This document shows, one piece after another, positions 46,881-55,531 of a stretch of 64,000 nucleotides of DNA. The position numbers and the translations under genes were made by a program. How positions within the stretch are numbered: the stretch's first letter is position 1; each line of letters starts with the position of its first letter. Source of the DNA: Actinomadura alba (GTDB lineage: Bacteria > Actinomycetota > Actinomycetes > Streptosporangiales > Streptosporangiaceae). The stretch is taken from the NCBI RefSeq assembly GCF_014323705.1, contig NZ_JABVEC010000001.1, positions 186,001 through 250,000 on the forward strand, read 5' to 3'. The notes below the pieces were generated by a model. The model worked only from the letters and a program-made list of their open reading frames with translations, ran no database searches and had not been told where the DNA came from.

Positions 46881-48485
46881 ATGCCAACCGGCGCCGGCCA
46901 AGGAGCGTCCAACCCCGCCGGGGACGGTCCATCGGGACCGAAAGATCCGCGGGGGCCACGGGTGGAGGGTGAAGAGGCGGTGCAGACCCCGGAGGAGACG
47001 CCGACCGCGCAGGAGAAACCAGCCCCGCCTGGCATCGAGCCCGCGGGCCGCCCGGGGACGATCGAGATGCCACGGCCGAGAAGACCGGCCGCCGACCCGG
47101 AGCCGGCCCCGGTCGATCCGGAGCCGGCCCCGGTCGATCCGGAGGCCGCCGCACCGCTTCCCCCCGCCGCACAGCCGGCTGATGAGGTCCCCGAAGAGCC
47201 CGAGGCGGGGACGCCCGAACCGCAGGAGGCCCGGACCGGGGAACGACCAACGTCCGAGGAACCCGTTCCCGAAGAGACCGAACCTGACGTTGCCGAGACC
47301 GGGGAACTCGGCGATCCCGAGGTGTCCGAGACCGGGGAACCCGATCCTGAGGCGCCCGAGACCGGAGAGCTCGGCGATCCCGAAGTGGCCGAGACCAGGG
47401 AACCCGATCCTGAGGCGCCCGAGACCGGAGAGCTCGGCGATCCCGAAGTGGCCGAGACCAGGGAACCCGATCCTGAGGCGCCCGAGACCGGAGAGCTCGG
47501 CGATCCCGAGGTGGCCGAGACCGGGGAACTCGGCGATCCCGAGGTACCCGAGACCGGGGAAGCCGATCCTGAGGTGCCTGAGACGGGGGAACCCAAGAGC
47601 GAACCCGAGACCGGGGAACCCGATGCCGAGGAGCCGGAGAGCGAGGACCCCGCGCCGGGGGAACCTCGGACCGAGCGGCCCGGCTACGAGCCGCCCGCCC
47701 CGGCCGACCAGACCCGGCGGGATCTGCCGCTCCCGCTGATCACTCCCCCGGCCCCACGGCGCTCGCCGGAGCAGAGCGGCTACGAGCAGCCGGACGCACC
47801 CGCTCCGCGCGGCGAGCGGCCCGCTCCGCCCCTGCGTGCCGAGTCGCCCGCTCCGCTCCCATCGCCGCCTCCGCTCGCTCCACCCGAACGGCAGCGGCCC
47901 GGCTGGCACCGCCACCACTACCCGATCGGGGTCTTCCTGCTCACCTTCGGCCTCACCGGGCTGCTGAGCAGCCTGATCGGCTGGGACGACCGCCGGAGCG
48001 ACATCGCGGGCTACCTCACCGAGACCGCGGGGCTCGGCACCGGTCTCGCGACCCCTGTGCTCATCCTCGTCAAGACCGTCCAGTTGCTGCTGTTCGTCGC
48101 CGTGCTCGGTGGGATGCTGCGTCGCAAGGACGTGTGGCTCCTGCCCGCGTTGGTCGGCTGGATGATCGGATTCGCCGTCTTCTGCGTACTCGACGTGTGG
48201 GCCGGATTCATGGGCCGGCTGGTCGAACATCTGGTGTCCCTGCTCGTGCTCACCCTGCTGCTGTTCGTGTCGTACACGCTGAGCGTGAAGGTCCGGATAG
48301 GCCGGGCGGCCCCGCCCGCGCCTCCTCAAGCCGGCGAGCCGCCGGCGCGGAACCTCACCCGGACCCAGGAGATGGCGCTCGCGGCACTGAGCCGCTGGCA
48401 GCGCGGCACCGGGCAGGACGCGCGGAACGGCCCTGCCCACGCCGGTCCGCCCAACCCCGGTCCGCCTCACTCCGGTCCGTCGTAG
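46881..48485 (+). CDS. Acidic-repeat membrane protein of unknown function
   Basis: 534 residues. The first about 350 are disordered, Pro/Glu-rich and contain repeated 21-residue units of the type ETGELGDPEVAETREPDPEAP, cut to 10-11-residue half units. The C-terminal part has four hydrophobic helices (about 355-375, 396-416, 421-441, 449-470), beginning HYPIGVFLLTFGLTGLLSSL, and a Pro-rich cytoplasmic tail. The repeats may sit outside or inside; topology is not clear. ATG 46881 is preceded by TATCTT at 6 nt with no Shine-Dalgarno, so it is probably leaderless. No family recognised. Confidence 0.68.
   Translation: MPTGAGQGASNPAGDGPSGPKDPRGPRVEGEEAVQTPEETPTAQEKPAPPGIEPAGRPGTIEMPRPRRPAADPEPAPVDPEPAPVDPEAAAPLPPAAQPADEVPEEPEAGTPEPQEARTGERPTSEEPVPEETEPDVAETGELGDPEVSETGEPDPEAPETGELGDPEVAETREPDPEAPETGELGDPEVAETREPDPEAPETGELGDPEVAETGELGDPEVPETGEADPEVPETGEPKSEPETGEPDAEEPESEDPAPGEPRTERPGYEPPAPADQTRRDLPLPLITPPAPRRSPEQSGYEQPDAPAPRGERPAPPLRAESPAPLPSPPPLAPPERQRPGWHRHHYPIGVFLLTFGLTGLLSSLIGWDDRRSDIAGYLTETAGLGTGLATPVLILVKTVQLLLFVAVLGGMLRRKDVWLLPALVGWMIGFAVFCVLDVWAGFMGRLVEHLVSLLVLTLLLFVSYTLSVKVRIGRAAPPAPPQAGEPPARNLTRTQEMALAALSRWQRGTGQDARNGPAHAGPPNPGPPHSGPS
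47295..47640 (+). repeat. In-frame 63-nt tandem repeats
   Basis: Units begin at 47295, 47358, 47421 and 47484 (period exactly 63 nt), then degrade to 30-33-nt half units up to about 47640. The repeats keep the reading frame of the membrane protein and encode alternating ETGELGDPEVA and ETxEPDPEAP half units. Confidence 0.85.
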
Positions 48486-48517
48486 GCGGGCACCGGGCGG
48501 ACCGGTCTCGCCCGGAC

Positions 48518-48557
48518 GCGTACGGACGCGTACGGGCGCGTACGGGCGCGTACGGGC
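48518..48557. repeat. Four tandem decamers GCGTACGGRC
   Basis: Four adjacent 10-bp copies, each carrying the palindrome CGTACG, in the spacer after the repeat protein. Role unknown; it may act in termination or be slippage product. Confidence 0.75.
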
Positions 48558-48736
48558 GCTCAGTGCTCGACCTGCGCACCCGCTCCGGCGACCCCCTGGC
48601 CGCCGCGAACCGGTGACCGGCTGATCCTCGCCCTCGTCGCCACCCGCCACGGATTGCGGGCGACGCGGACCGATGAGTCTCCCGGCCGCGCACGTTTCAT
48701 GTCACGAGGACACGCGAGAACACCGGAGGAACCACG

Positions 48737-49318
48737 ATGACCACGTCCCACGGCCCCATCGCCCTGCTGTCACGTGCGCTCGACCAGACCGGCACCGCCA
48801 TCGCCAATGTCCGGCCGGAGCAGGCGTCGTCGCCGACCCCGTGCCGTTCCTGGGACGTGCGCGCACTGGTCAACCACATCGTGGACGAGGTGCACCAGTT
48901 CGCCGTGGTGACCGCCGGCGGCGAGCGGAACCACCTCGGCGTCGACGTCATCGGCGACGACTGGCGCGGCGCCTACCGCGTGGCCGCGGCCGAGTTGCTG
49001 GCCGCGTGGCGGCGGCCGGGCGCCCTCGACCGGACGCAGAAGCTGCCCTTCGGCGAGGTACCGGCCATCTGGACGGTCGGCCAGCAGATCACCGAGCTGG
49101 TCATCCATGCCTGGGACATCTGCAAGGCCACCGGCCAACCGACCGACCTCGACCCCGAGCCCGGGCGGGCGGCACTCCAGTGGTCCGAGGAGAACCTCAC
49201 GCCGCAGATGCGGGGCAACGAGGCGGACGGGCACCACATCGGCCCGCAGCTGCGGGTGCCCGACGACGCTCCCCTGTACGACCGGATCGCGGCGTTCGGC
49301 GGACGCGACCCGAACTGA
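48737..49318 (+). CDS. DinB/mycothiol-dependent-type metal-binding protein (TIGR03086-like)
   Basis: 193 residues. The four-helix DinB-like fold has PCRSWDVRALVNHIVDEVHQF near the start and QITELVIHAWDICKATGQPTDL in the middle, giving the three-His metal pattern of the maleylpyruvate-isomerase/mycothiol-dependent superfamily. Family enzymes use mycothiol or other thiols; the substrate here is unknown. ATG 48737 has GGAGG at 7 nt. It is followed by a hairpin. Confidence 0.85.
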   Translation: MTTSHGPIALLSRALDQTGTAIANVRPEQASSPTPCRSWDVRALVNHIVDEVHQFAVVTAGGERNHLGVDVIGDDWRGAYRVAAAELLAAWRRPGALDRTQKLPFGEVPAIWTVGQQITELVIHAWDICKATGQPTDLDPEPGRAALQWSEENLTPQMRGNEADGHHIGPQLRVPDDAPLYDRIAAFGGRDPN

Positions 49319-49333
49319 GCCGGACCGTCCGTC

Positions 49334-49394
49334 GTGATCATGCAGAAGTTCGCGCGGCGGACCGCCCCGGCGCCGCGAGCAATCGCATGATCAC
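49334..49394. terminator. Hairpin element with GTGATCATGC arms
   Basis: GTGATCATGC (49334-49343) and its perfect complement GCATGATCAC (49385-49394) enclose a GC-rich 41-nt segment. It lies between the DinB-like gene and the phosphodiesterase-fold gene. The same word occurs at 10849-10858, so it may be a small dispersed element rather than a plain terminator. Confidence 0.4.
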
Positions 49395-49518
49395 AGCTGG
49401 TGCCGCGTGCGGGCGCTCCGCCCCACGCGCGATGCGCGGGCTTCGCCCGCCGTTTTCTTGATCGACATGCTGGGGCGTCAGCCTGGCGGCGCCGATCCCC
49501 CGCCTCCCAGGAGCCCCC

Positions 49519-50361
49519 ATGCGCATCACCGGCCCGCCCATCATCCTCGCCATGGCCGTCACCGCCATGCTCGGCCTCGCCGCCCCCGCCGACGCGAGCT
49601 CGAAGCCCCGCGCGGTGAAGGTCATGACCTTCAACATCCACCACGGTGCGGGCACCGACGGCAACGTGAGCCTGGAGCGCATCGCCGACGTGATCGATGG
49701 CCGTGATCCCGGGGTCGTCGGTCTGCAGGAGGTCGACCGGCACTGGTCCGAGCGCAGTGACTTCGTCGACCAGGCGTCGTGGCTGGCCCGCCGGCTCGAC
49801 ATGCACGTCGTGTACGGCGCCAACCTCGACCTCGACCCGCTGGCGCCGGGGGCACCGCGCCGTCAGTACGGCACCGCGATCCTGTCGCGTTCGCGGATCA
49901 CCGACTGGGACAACAGGTACCTGCCGAAGTACGAGGGACACGAGCAGCGCGGACTGCTGAGGGCACGCGTCAAGGTGCGCGGTGTTCCGCTGCAGGTGTA
50001 CAACACCCACCTCCAGCACAACAACGCGGCCGAGCGGCTGGAACAGGCCCAGGCCATCAAGACGCTGATCGGCCGGCCGCGGGAGTCGTTCGTGCTGCTC
50101 GGCGACCTCAACGCCACCCCCGAGCAGCCGGAGATCCGCGCGCTCGCCGACGACATGGCCGACTCGTGGGTGGAGGGCGGGGTCGGCGACGGCCTCACCT
50201 ACGACAGTGAGAACCCGACGAGCCGGATCGACTACGTGCTGACGTCCACGAAGGTGATCACCCGTACCGCGGCGGTCGTCACCAGCGATCCCGGTGCCTC
50301 CGACCACCTGCCCGTCATCGCCGAGGTCCTGCTGCCCGGTTCACGCCACGGTCGCCGCTAG
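49519..50361 (+). CDS. Secreted endonuclease/exonuclease/phosphatase-family protein
   Basis: 280 residues. A signal peptide (IILAMAVTAMLGLAAPADA) precedes an EEP domain. Catalytic motifs are MTFNIHHG (Asn), VGLQEVDRHW (Glu, metal), YNTHLQH, LLGDLNATPEQPE (Asp/Asn), SRIDYVL and SDHLPVIAEV (Asp-His pair), so the active site is complete. The substrate could be nucleic acid, phospholipid or inositol phosphate. ATG 49519 has AGGAG upstream. It overlaps the end of the convergent histidine kinase gene by 4 nt. Confidence 0.9.
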   Translation: MRITGPPIILAMAVTAMLGLAAPADASSKPRAVKVMTFNIHHGAGTDGNVSLERIADVIDGRDPGVVGLQEVDRHWSERSDFVDQASWLARRLDMHVVYGANLDLDPLAPGAPRRQYGTAILSRSRITDWDNRYLPKYEGHEQRGLLRARVKVRGVPLQVYNTHLQHNNAAERLEQAQAIKTLIGRPRESFVLLGDLNATPEQPEIRALADDMADSWVEGGVGDGLTYDSENPTSRIDYVLTSTKVITRTAAVVTSDPGASDHLPVIAEVLLPGSRHGRR

Positions 50362-51686
50362 CCGCCGGCTCGGTGGCCGCCTTGGTGACCGTCTTCGGTG
50401 GTCGCCTCGTCGGCCGTCTTCGTGGTCGCCGCGGGCGGGTGCTGCCGGCCGAGCGGGTCATGGCCGGGCGGTTGCCCCGCCCCGCCGTCCGCGGCGGAGC
50501 AGGGCAGCCACAGCACGAAGGTGCTGCCCACGGCCGGCTCGGAGAACAGCCGCACATGCCCGCCGTGCGCCTCGACGATGTGCCGTACGATCGCCAGCCC
50601 CAGGCCGGTGCGCCGCTCGCGGGAGCGGCGCACGTCGGCCCCCCGCCAGAACCGGTCGAACACCCGGGCCTGGTCGTCGGCCGGAATGCCGGGGCCGCCG
50701 TCACTGACCGCGATCCACCGCCAGCCCTCCTCCGTGCCGGTGGCCACGGTGATCCGGGTGCCCACGGGAGCCAGCCGTACGGCGTTGGACAGCAGATTCC
50801 CCACCGCCCGCCGCAGCGCGTCGTGGTCGCCGATGATCGTGGGGCCGGCGCCAAGGTCGCGTTCGATGGTCAGCCCGCGGCCGGCCGCGAGCGGGTCGAA
50901 CTCCTCCGCCGCCTCGCGGGCGATCGCGGCCGGGTCCACGTCGGTGTCGTGCAGGGCCGGTGTCGAGCGCCGCGCGGTGGCCAGCAGGTCTTCGACCAGC
51001 CGCGTCATCCGGGTGGTGGCCCGGTCGACGACCAGCGCCGCCCGGCGGCGGTCCTCGTCAGTGGCGTCGGGAACGGTGAGCACCGTGTCGAGATTCGCCC
51101 TGATGATCGCCAGCGGGCTGCGCAGTTCGTGCGAGGCGTCGTCGATGAGCCGGCGCTGCGCGTCGAACGCGTTGTTCAACCGGTCGAGCATGGAGTCGAC
51201 GGTGTCGGCGAGATAGCGCAGCTCGTCCCTCGGCCCGTCCAGCCGGATCCGCCGGGAGAGATCGGTGGCCTGGATCTCCTCCGCGGTGCGGGCGATGGCG
51301 CGCACCGGTTTCAGCGCACGTCCCGACAGCACCCAGCCGATACCGAGGCTCGCCACGAACAACCCGCCCAGCATGCCCAGCGAGTAGTCCTTGACGGTCT
51401 GTTGCGTCTCGTAGTTGACGGCCTGTTCGACCTCCCTGACCTCGGCCACGGCGATCGTGCCGAGGTAGGTCTTGGTGCCGTCGGACTCCTGCCGGTAGTT
51501 CTTCGCGTACTGCGTCGTGATCGGACCGGCGTCGGTGCGCTCCGCCAGCACCAGGTAGATGCCCCCGAGCACCAGCGCCGCCAGCGCGAAGAGCAGCGTC
51601 GAGTAGAGCACGGTGAGCCGGAACCTGATCGACTGCGCGACCTGGGGCAGCCTCAGCCGGCTCGGCGGCGCCGGGCGACGGATCAT
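50358..51686 (-). CDS. Sensor histidine kinase
   Basis: 442 residues. Two transmembrane helices (about 18-42 and 103-123) flank a short extracytoplasmic sensor loop. A HAMP domain (SGRALKPVRAIARTAEEIQ) is followed by HisKA with phospho-acceptor His in DASHELRSPLAIIR, and HATPase with the N box (AVGNLLSNAVRLAP), G1 (VSDGGPGIP) and G2 (TGLGLAIVRHIVEAHGG). A Thr/Lys-rich tail ends the protein. Its start overlaps the response-regulator stop by 4 nt (ATGA). With the HtrA gene upstream, the unit resembles envelope-stress systems such as MprAB. Confidence 0.94.
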   Translation of the reverse strand: MIRRPAPPSRLRLPQVAQSIRFRLTVLYSTLLFALAALVLGGIYLVLAERTDAGPITTQYAKNYRQESDGTKTYLGTIAVAEVREVEQAVNYETQQTVKDYSLGMLGGLFVASLGIGWVLSGRALKPVRAIARTAEEIQATDLSRRIRLDGPRDELRYLADTVDSMLDRLNNAFDAQRRLIDDASHELRSPLAIIRANLDTVLTVPDATDEDRRRAALVVDRATTRMTRLVEDLLATARRSTPALHDTDVDPAAIAREAAEEFDPLAAGRGLTIERDLGAGPTIIGDHDALRRAVGNLLSNAVRLAPVGTRITVATGTEEGWRWIAVSDGGPGIPADDQARVFDRFWRGADVRRSRERRTGLGLAIVRHIVEAHGGHVRLFSEPAVGSTFVLWLPCSAADGGAGQPPGHDPLGRQHPPAATTKTADEATTEDGHQGGHRAGG

Positions 51687-52390
51687 GACGCGGACTCCGC
51701 CGGCTGCTCCATGAGCCGGTAGCCCTGACGCACCACCGTCTCGATGAGCCGCTCACCGTCCCGGTCGCCGAGCTTGCGCCGGAGGGTACCGAGAGTGACC
51801 CGTACCGTGTTGGTGAAGGGATCGGCGTTCTCGTCCCACACGTGTTCGAGGAGGTCCTCGGACGACACGACCTCGCCGGGCCGGCTCATCAGATACCGCA
51901 GCACCGAGAACTCCTTGGGACTCAGGTTCAGCCGCCGATCACCCCGGTACGCCTCGTGCCGCGCCGTGTCGAGCGTCAGCTCGCCCACCGTCCACACGGC
52001 CGAGGCGCCCCCGCTGTCGCGGCGCAGCAGCGCCCGTACCCGGGCCAGCAGCTCCGGGAAGGCGAACGGCTTGACGAGATAGTCATCGGCCCCCTCATCC
52101 AGACCGCGCACCCGGTCAGCGAGCCGGTCCCGCGCGGTGAGCATCAGGATCCGCAGGTCGGCCCCGGTCTCCCCGGCCAGTTCACCACGGCGGATCGCGC
52201 TGCAGAGGTCGGTGCCGTCGCCGTCCGGAAGGTTGAGGTCAAGGACCATCAGGTCGTACGAGGTGGCGTAGAGCTTCTGCGACGCCTCCGCGAGGTCGAA
52301 GGCGATGTCGGTCGCGTAGTCCGCCCTCACCAGCCCGAACCGAAGCGCCTCGGCGAGGTCCTCCTCGTCCTCCACGACCAGCACTCGCAT
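51683..52390 (-). CDS. OmpR-family response regulator
   Basis: 235 residues. The receiver domain has the acidic pocket VEDEED, phospho-acceptor Asp51 in MVLDLNLPDG and Lys in VKPFAFPEL. The winged helix has LNLSPKEFSVLRYLMSRPG and NTVRVTLGTLRRKLG. It is the partner of the overlapping kinase gene and lies 36 nt downstream of the HtrA-like protease gene, probably as one operon. Targets are unknown; self-regulation of the protease is plausible. Confidence 0.95.
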   Translation of the reverse strand: MRVLVVEDEEDLAEALRFGLVRADYATDIAFDLAEASQKLYATSYDLMVLDLNLPDGDGTDLCSAIRRGELAGETGADLRILMLTARDRLADRVRGLDEGADDYLVKPFAFPELLARVRALLRRDSGGASAVWTVGELTLDTARHEAYRGDRRLNLSPKEFSVLRYLMSRPGEVVSSEDLLEHVWDENADPFTNTVRVTLGTLRRKLGDRDGERLIETVVRQGYRLMEQPAESAS

Positions 52391-52426
52391 CAGTCCACGC
52401 TCCCTGTCTCTCCGCCCACGGTCACG

Positions 52427-53398
52427 TCAACGGATGAGCTGCTGGGCACGATCCACGGCCCGGTCCACGGGGATCGCGAACCCGATGCCGATGGAGCCGG
52501 AACCGCCGCCACGGCTGAGCGTCGCGATCGCCGTGTTCACGCCGACCACCTCCCCGCGCGCGTTGACCAGTGGCCCGCCGGAGTTGCCGGGATTGATGGA
52601 CGCGTCGGTCTGTAGCGCGGTCTGCCGCTCGCCGCCGCCCAGCCGTACCTCCCGGTTCATCGCGCTGACGATACCTCCGGTGACAGTGCCGGCCAGCCCG
52701 AGCGGAGAGCCGATCGCCAGCACCGGGTCGCCGACCCGCACGTCGGCCGAGCGGCCGAAGACCAGCGGCGGCGGGCTGTCGGCGGCGGCGATGGACAGTA
52801 CGGCGATGTCGTGCGCGGAATCGGTGCCCACGACCTGGGCCGGCAGCCGGCGCCGGTCGGGGAGGACGACCGTCACCTCGCCTCCCCCGTCGACGACGTG
52901 CGCGTTGGTGAGCACGTGACCGCCGCGGTCGATGACGAAACCGGATCCGGTCCCCCGCGAACTCGTCCCGCGGATCTCGATCGACACGACGCTCGGCTGT
53001 ACGCGGGCCGCGATGTCGCTGAGGTCGCCGCCGCCGTTCACCGGACCGGCGGTGGACTGCGCCGGTGGCGCGAGCCCCCGGTCGGAGGTCAGCGTGGCCC
53101 CGGCGATCCCGGCCGCTCCGCCGGTCAGCGCCGCGGCCAGGATGGCCATGGCCATGATGCGCCCGCCGGCGCGGGATCCGCCGGGCCGTGCCGGTGCCGG
53201 TGCCGACGGCAAGGGGGCGAACGGTCCGGCCACCGGTCCACCGGGCGGCCCCGCCGGGCCGGGGCGCGGGGGCAGGAAGTCCGGGCCGCGCGGTTCGCCG
53301 AGTCCGATCCGGACGTCACCACGGGTGGCCCAGGGTTCGCTCTGTCCGATCTTGGACGGTCCCGTCCTGCCCCCATCGAGCGCGATTCTGTCGCTCAT
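52427..53398 (-). CDS. HtrA-like membrane serine protease without PDZ domain
   Basis: 323 residues. A Pro-rich cytoplasmic N-terminus (about 75 residues) and one transmembrane helix (IMAMAILAAALTGGAAGIAG) precede a trypsin-like domain. The triad is His in TNAHVV, Asp in AHDIAVL and Ser in NPGNSGGPLV. It ends right after the protease domain, so the usual PDZ domain of HtrA/DegP is missing. It probably degrades misfolded extracytoplasmic proteins. The start ATG 53398 lies 238 nt from the VWA gene. It is the first gene of the two-component operon. Confidence 0.9.
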   Translation of the reverse strand: MSDRIALDGGRTGPSKIGQSEPWATRGDVRIGLGEPRGPDFLPPRPGPAGPPGGPVAGPFAPLPSAPAPARPGGSRAGGRIMAMAILAAALTGGAAGIAGATLTSDRGLAPPAQSTAGPVNGGGDLSDIAARVQPSVVSIEIRGTSSRGTGSGFVIDRGGHVLTNAHVVDGGGEVTVVLPDRRRLPAQVVGTDSAHDIAVLSIAAADSPPPLVFGRSADVRVGDPVLAIGSPLGLAGTVTGGIVSAMNREVRLGGGERQTALQTDASINPGNSGGPLVNARGEVVGVNTAIATLSRGGGSGSIGIGFAIPVDRAVDRAQQLIR

Positions 53399-53555
53399 TG
53401 AGATCGCGGCGTGGGGACTCCGGTTTTCCGGCCGGAGAGGAAACGCCGCTCCCTCCCTTCTGCTACGTTGAGTGAGTCCGCGATAGCCAAGCGGATTCGC
53501 GGCCGGGCGGGCCGTGACAGTGCGGGGAGCCCTCCAGTCGTTGGACGGGGCCGTG

Positions 53556-53626
53556 AACCGCGAACCACCGGCTTCTCCTGTCTGAGAGGTTGGAATCTCC
53601 CGTCTTCAGGCGGGAGAGGACGTCAA
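53556..53626 (-). mobile_element. Remnant right end of an IS200/IS605-type (TnpB) element
   Basis: GGTTGGAATC is followed by the hairpin CTCCCG (53597-53602) / CGGGAG (53611-53616) with loop TCTTCAGG, then AGGACGTCAA. From memory this arrangement is the typical 3' end of actinobacterial tnpB elements, where it forms the end of the omega-RNA scaffold. No tnpA or tnpB gene is present, so it is a relic or a stand-alone RNA end. The read direction would be plus for such an RNA; the strand assignment is uncertain. Confidence 0.4.
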
Positions 53627-53636
53627 GCACACTTCC

Positions 53637-54584
53637 TTAGGGGATTCGGGAGAACCAGAGGAGGGACCCGGCGGCCGCGGCGCAGGCGAAGAGCAGACCG
53701 GCGCCGATGAACCACGCCCAGATCTCCCGCCGCTCGGTGCGGTATCCCACGCTGCTGCCGATGTCCTCGTAGACCTGGCGCAGCTCGTCGCCGGTGGCGG
53801 CCTCGTAGAACCGTCCGCCGGTCTCCTGCGCGAGCCGTTCCAGCGCGGGCCCGTCGACCGGCACCGCGACCGGTGTCCCGTTCTGGTAGATGACGCCCTC
53901 GGCGGTGCCGTAGGCGATCGTCGAGACCGGGACGCGCGTCTGCGCCGCCCGTTCGGCGGCCGTCACGGGACTGCGGCCGGCGGTGTTGGTGCCGTCGGAC
54001 AGCAGCACGACGCGTCCCGGTGGGGCACTTTCGCCGAACTGCACGCCGAAGTCCGTGATCGCCTGGAGCGAGGTGAAGACGCCCTCGCCGATCGCGGTGC
54101 GCGGGCTGAGGGTGAGGCGGTCGATGCCCGCGAGCATCGCGCGCCGGTCGGTGGTGGGCGCGACGGTCACCGTGGCGCTGCCGGAGAAGGCGACCAGCCC
54201 GACGTTGAAGCGGGCGGGCAGCGAGTTCACGAACGCGCGGGCGGCCCCCTTGGCCGCAGTTATCCGGCTCGGCTCGATGTCGGTCGCCTCCATGGAGGTC
54301 GACACGTCGACGGCCACCATGATGGTCGCCTGTTCACGCGGGACCCGTACATCGGTGGTGGGGCGGGCGAAGCCGGTCACGAACAGCCCCAGCATGAGCA
54401 GGAATGCTGCCGCCGGAGCGTGCCTGCGCCAGCCCGGCCGCACCGGGGCGACCTTCTCCAGCAGGGCGAGATTGGTGAACCGCACCGCGTACCTGCCACG
54501 CCGCAGTTGCAGCACGACGTACAGGGCGGTCAGGACGAGGAGGGCCGTGAGCAGCAGGAGCCGGCCGGGCGCGAGGAAGTTCAT
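53637..54584 (-). CDS. VWA-domain membrane protein (BatA-like)
   Basis: 315 residues. Helices near the N-terminus (LLLLTALLVLTALYVVL and a second at about 60-78) and one at the C-terminus (WFIGAGLLFACAAAAGSLLW) flank a von Willebrand A domain with a MIDAS motif VDVSTSMEATD (D-x-S-x-S) and LLSDGTNT. In MoxR operons such proteins are thought to help assemble or activate envelope complexes. It overlaps the DUF58 gene by 4 nt. It is the last gene of the operon. Confidence 0.92.
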   Translation of the reverse strand: MNFLAPGRLLLLTALLVLTALYVVLQLRRGRYAVRFTNLALLEKVAPVRPGWRRHAPAAAFLLMLGLFVTGFARPTTDVRVPREQATIMVAVDVSTSMEATDIEPSRITAAKGAARAFVNSLPARFNVGLVAFSGSATVTVAPTTDRRAMLAGIDRLTLSPRTAIGEGVFTSLQAITDFGVQFGESAPPGRVVLLSDGTNTAGRSPVTAAERAAQTRVPVSTIAYGTAEGVIYQNGTPVAVPVDGPALERLAQETGGRFYEAATGDELRQVYEDIGSSVGYRTERREIWAWFIGAGLLFACAAAAGSLLWFSRIP

Positions 54585-55531
54585 CGGCGCACCCCCGTGC
54601 CGGCCGCCGGCGGGGGCGCGGCGGCGGCCGTCCTGCGCCGGGCCAGGACGTGCGCGACGATGTCGCGCATCCAGTCCCCGTCGGTGCGCAGCCGCAGATG
54701 CGCCGCCCCGGTCCGGCGCACCGCCGTCGCGATGGCCGTCCGCTGCTCTGCGGCGGCCGCCGCGTAGCGCTCGCGCAGCCGCCTGGCGGCGGTCGGGATC
54801 TCCCGCCGCCGGCCGGTCTCGGGATCGACGACCGTGAGCAGCCCGACGTCCGGCAGCGTCAACTCACGCGGGTCGAGCACCTCCACGGCCAGCACCTGGT
54901 GCCGCCCGGCCAGCAGCCGCAGCGGCCGCTCCCACGACTCCACCGGCTCGAGGAAGTCCGACACCACGACCACGAGCCCGCGCCGCCCGGTCGTCCGGCC
55001 GAGCAGTTGGGCGCCCGCCCCGAGCGAGGCGGCGGCGCGGCCACCGGGGGCGGCGCGTGGCACGTTCAGCAGAGCCCGGAGCAGTCCGAGCAGGTGAGGG
55101 CGTCCGGTGCGCGCCGGCACGTGCCGCGCCTCACCGTCGACGAGGATGTGCGCACCGATCCGGTTGCCGGCGCGCTCGGTGAGGAAGGCGATCGCGGCCA
55201 CGGCGACGACCGCGAGATCGCGCTTCTCCACCCGGCCGGTGCCGAAGTCCATGCTGGCGGTCGCGTCCACCAGCACCCAGGTCTCCAGTTCCCGGTCGGC
55301 TATGCGGTCGCGCACGTGGGGCGCCGTCGTACGGGCGGTGAGGTTCCAGTCCATGGTCCGCACGTCGTCGCCCGGCACGTACTCGCGCCCCTCGGCGGCC
55401 TCGGTGCCGGGGCCGGGCACCAGACCGAGGTGGTCGCCCTGCAGGAGTCCGTCCAAGCGCCGGACGATGGTGAGCTCCAGCCTCCGCAGCGCCTGCTCGG
55501 GCGCAAGGTCGCGCAGATCGGGCGTCGTCAC
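54581..55531 (-). CDS. DUF58-domain protein
   Basis: 316 residues. The DUF58 core is GREYVPGDDVRTMDWNLTART followed by a VWA-like fold with WVLVDATASMDFGTG and VVVVSDFLEPVESW. No membrane helix. The usual partner of MoxR and VWA proteins, possibly a chaperoned adaptor. GTG start overlaps the moxR stop by 4 nt and its stop overlaps the VWA start by 4 nt, so the three are tightly coupled. Confidence 0.93.
   Translation of the reverse strand: MTTPDLRDLAPEQALRRLELTIVRRLDGLLQGDHLGLVPGPGTEAAEGREYVPGDDVRTMDWNLTARTTAPHVRDRIADRELETWVLVDATASMDFGTGRVEKRDLAVVAVAAIAFLTERAGNRIGAHILVDGEARHVPARTGRPHLLGLLRALLNVPRAAPGGRAAASLGAGAQLLGRTTGRRGLVVVVSDFLEPVESWERPLRLLAGRHQVLAVEVLDPRELTLPDVGLLTVVDPETGRRREIPTAARRLRERYAAAAAEQRTAIATAVRRTGAAHLRLRTDGDWMRDIVAHVLARRRTAAAAPPPAAGTGVRR

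Noticed and set aside
48518..48557. Possible CRISPR or integron-like repeat array
   Set aside because: Four contiguous 10-bp copies with no spacers; simple tandem repeat.
46755..48650. 631-codon open frame on the minus strand opposite the repeat membrane protein
   Set aside because: Its Gly/Leu/Arg composition mirrors the Glu/Pro repeats, it has no ribosome site, and it overlaps the end of the clear FadE gene. The plus frame has membrane helices and a leaderless promoter.
53399..53636. Intact insertion sequence near the hairpin at 53.6 kb
   Set aside because: No transposase or tnpB reading frame on either strand in the surrounding genes; only an end-like sequence remains.
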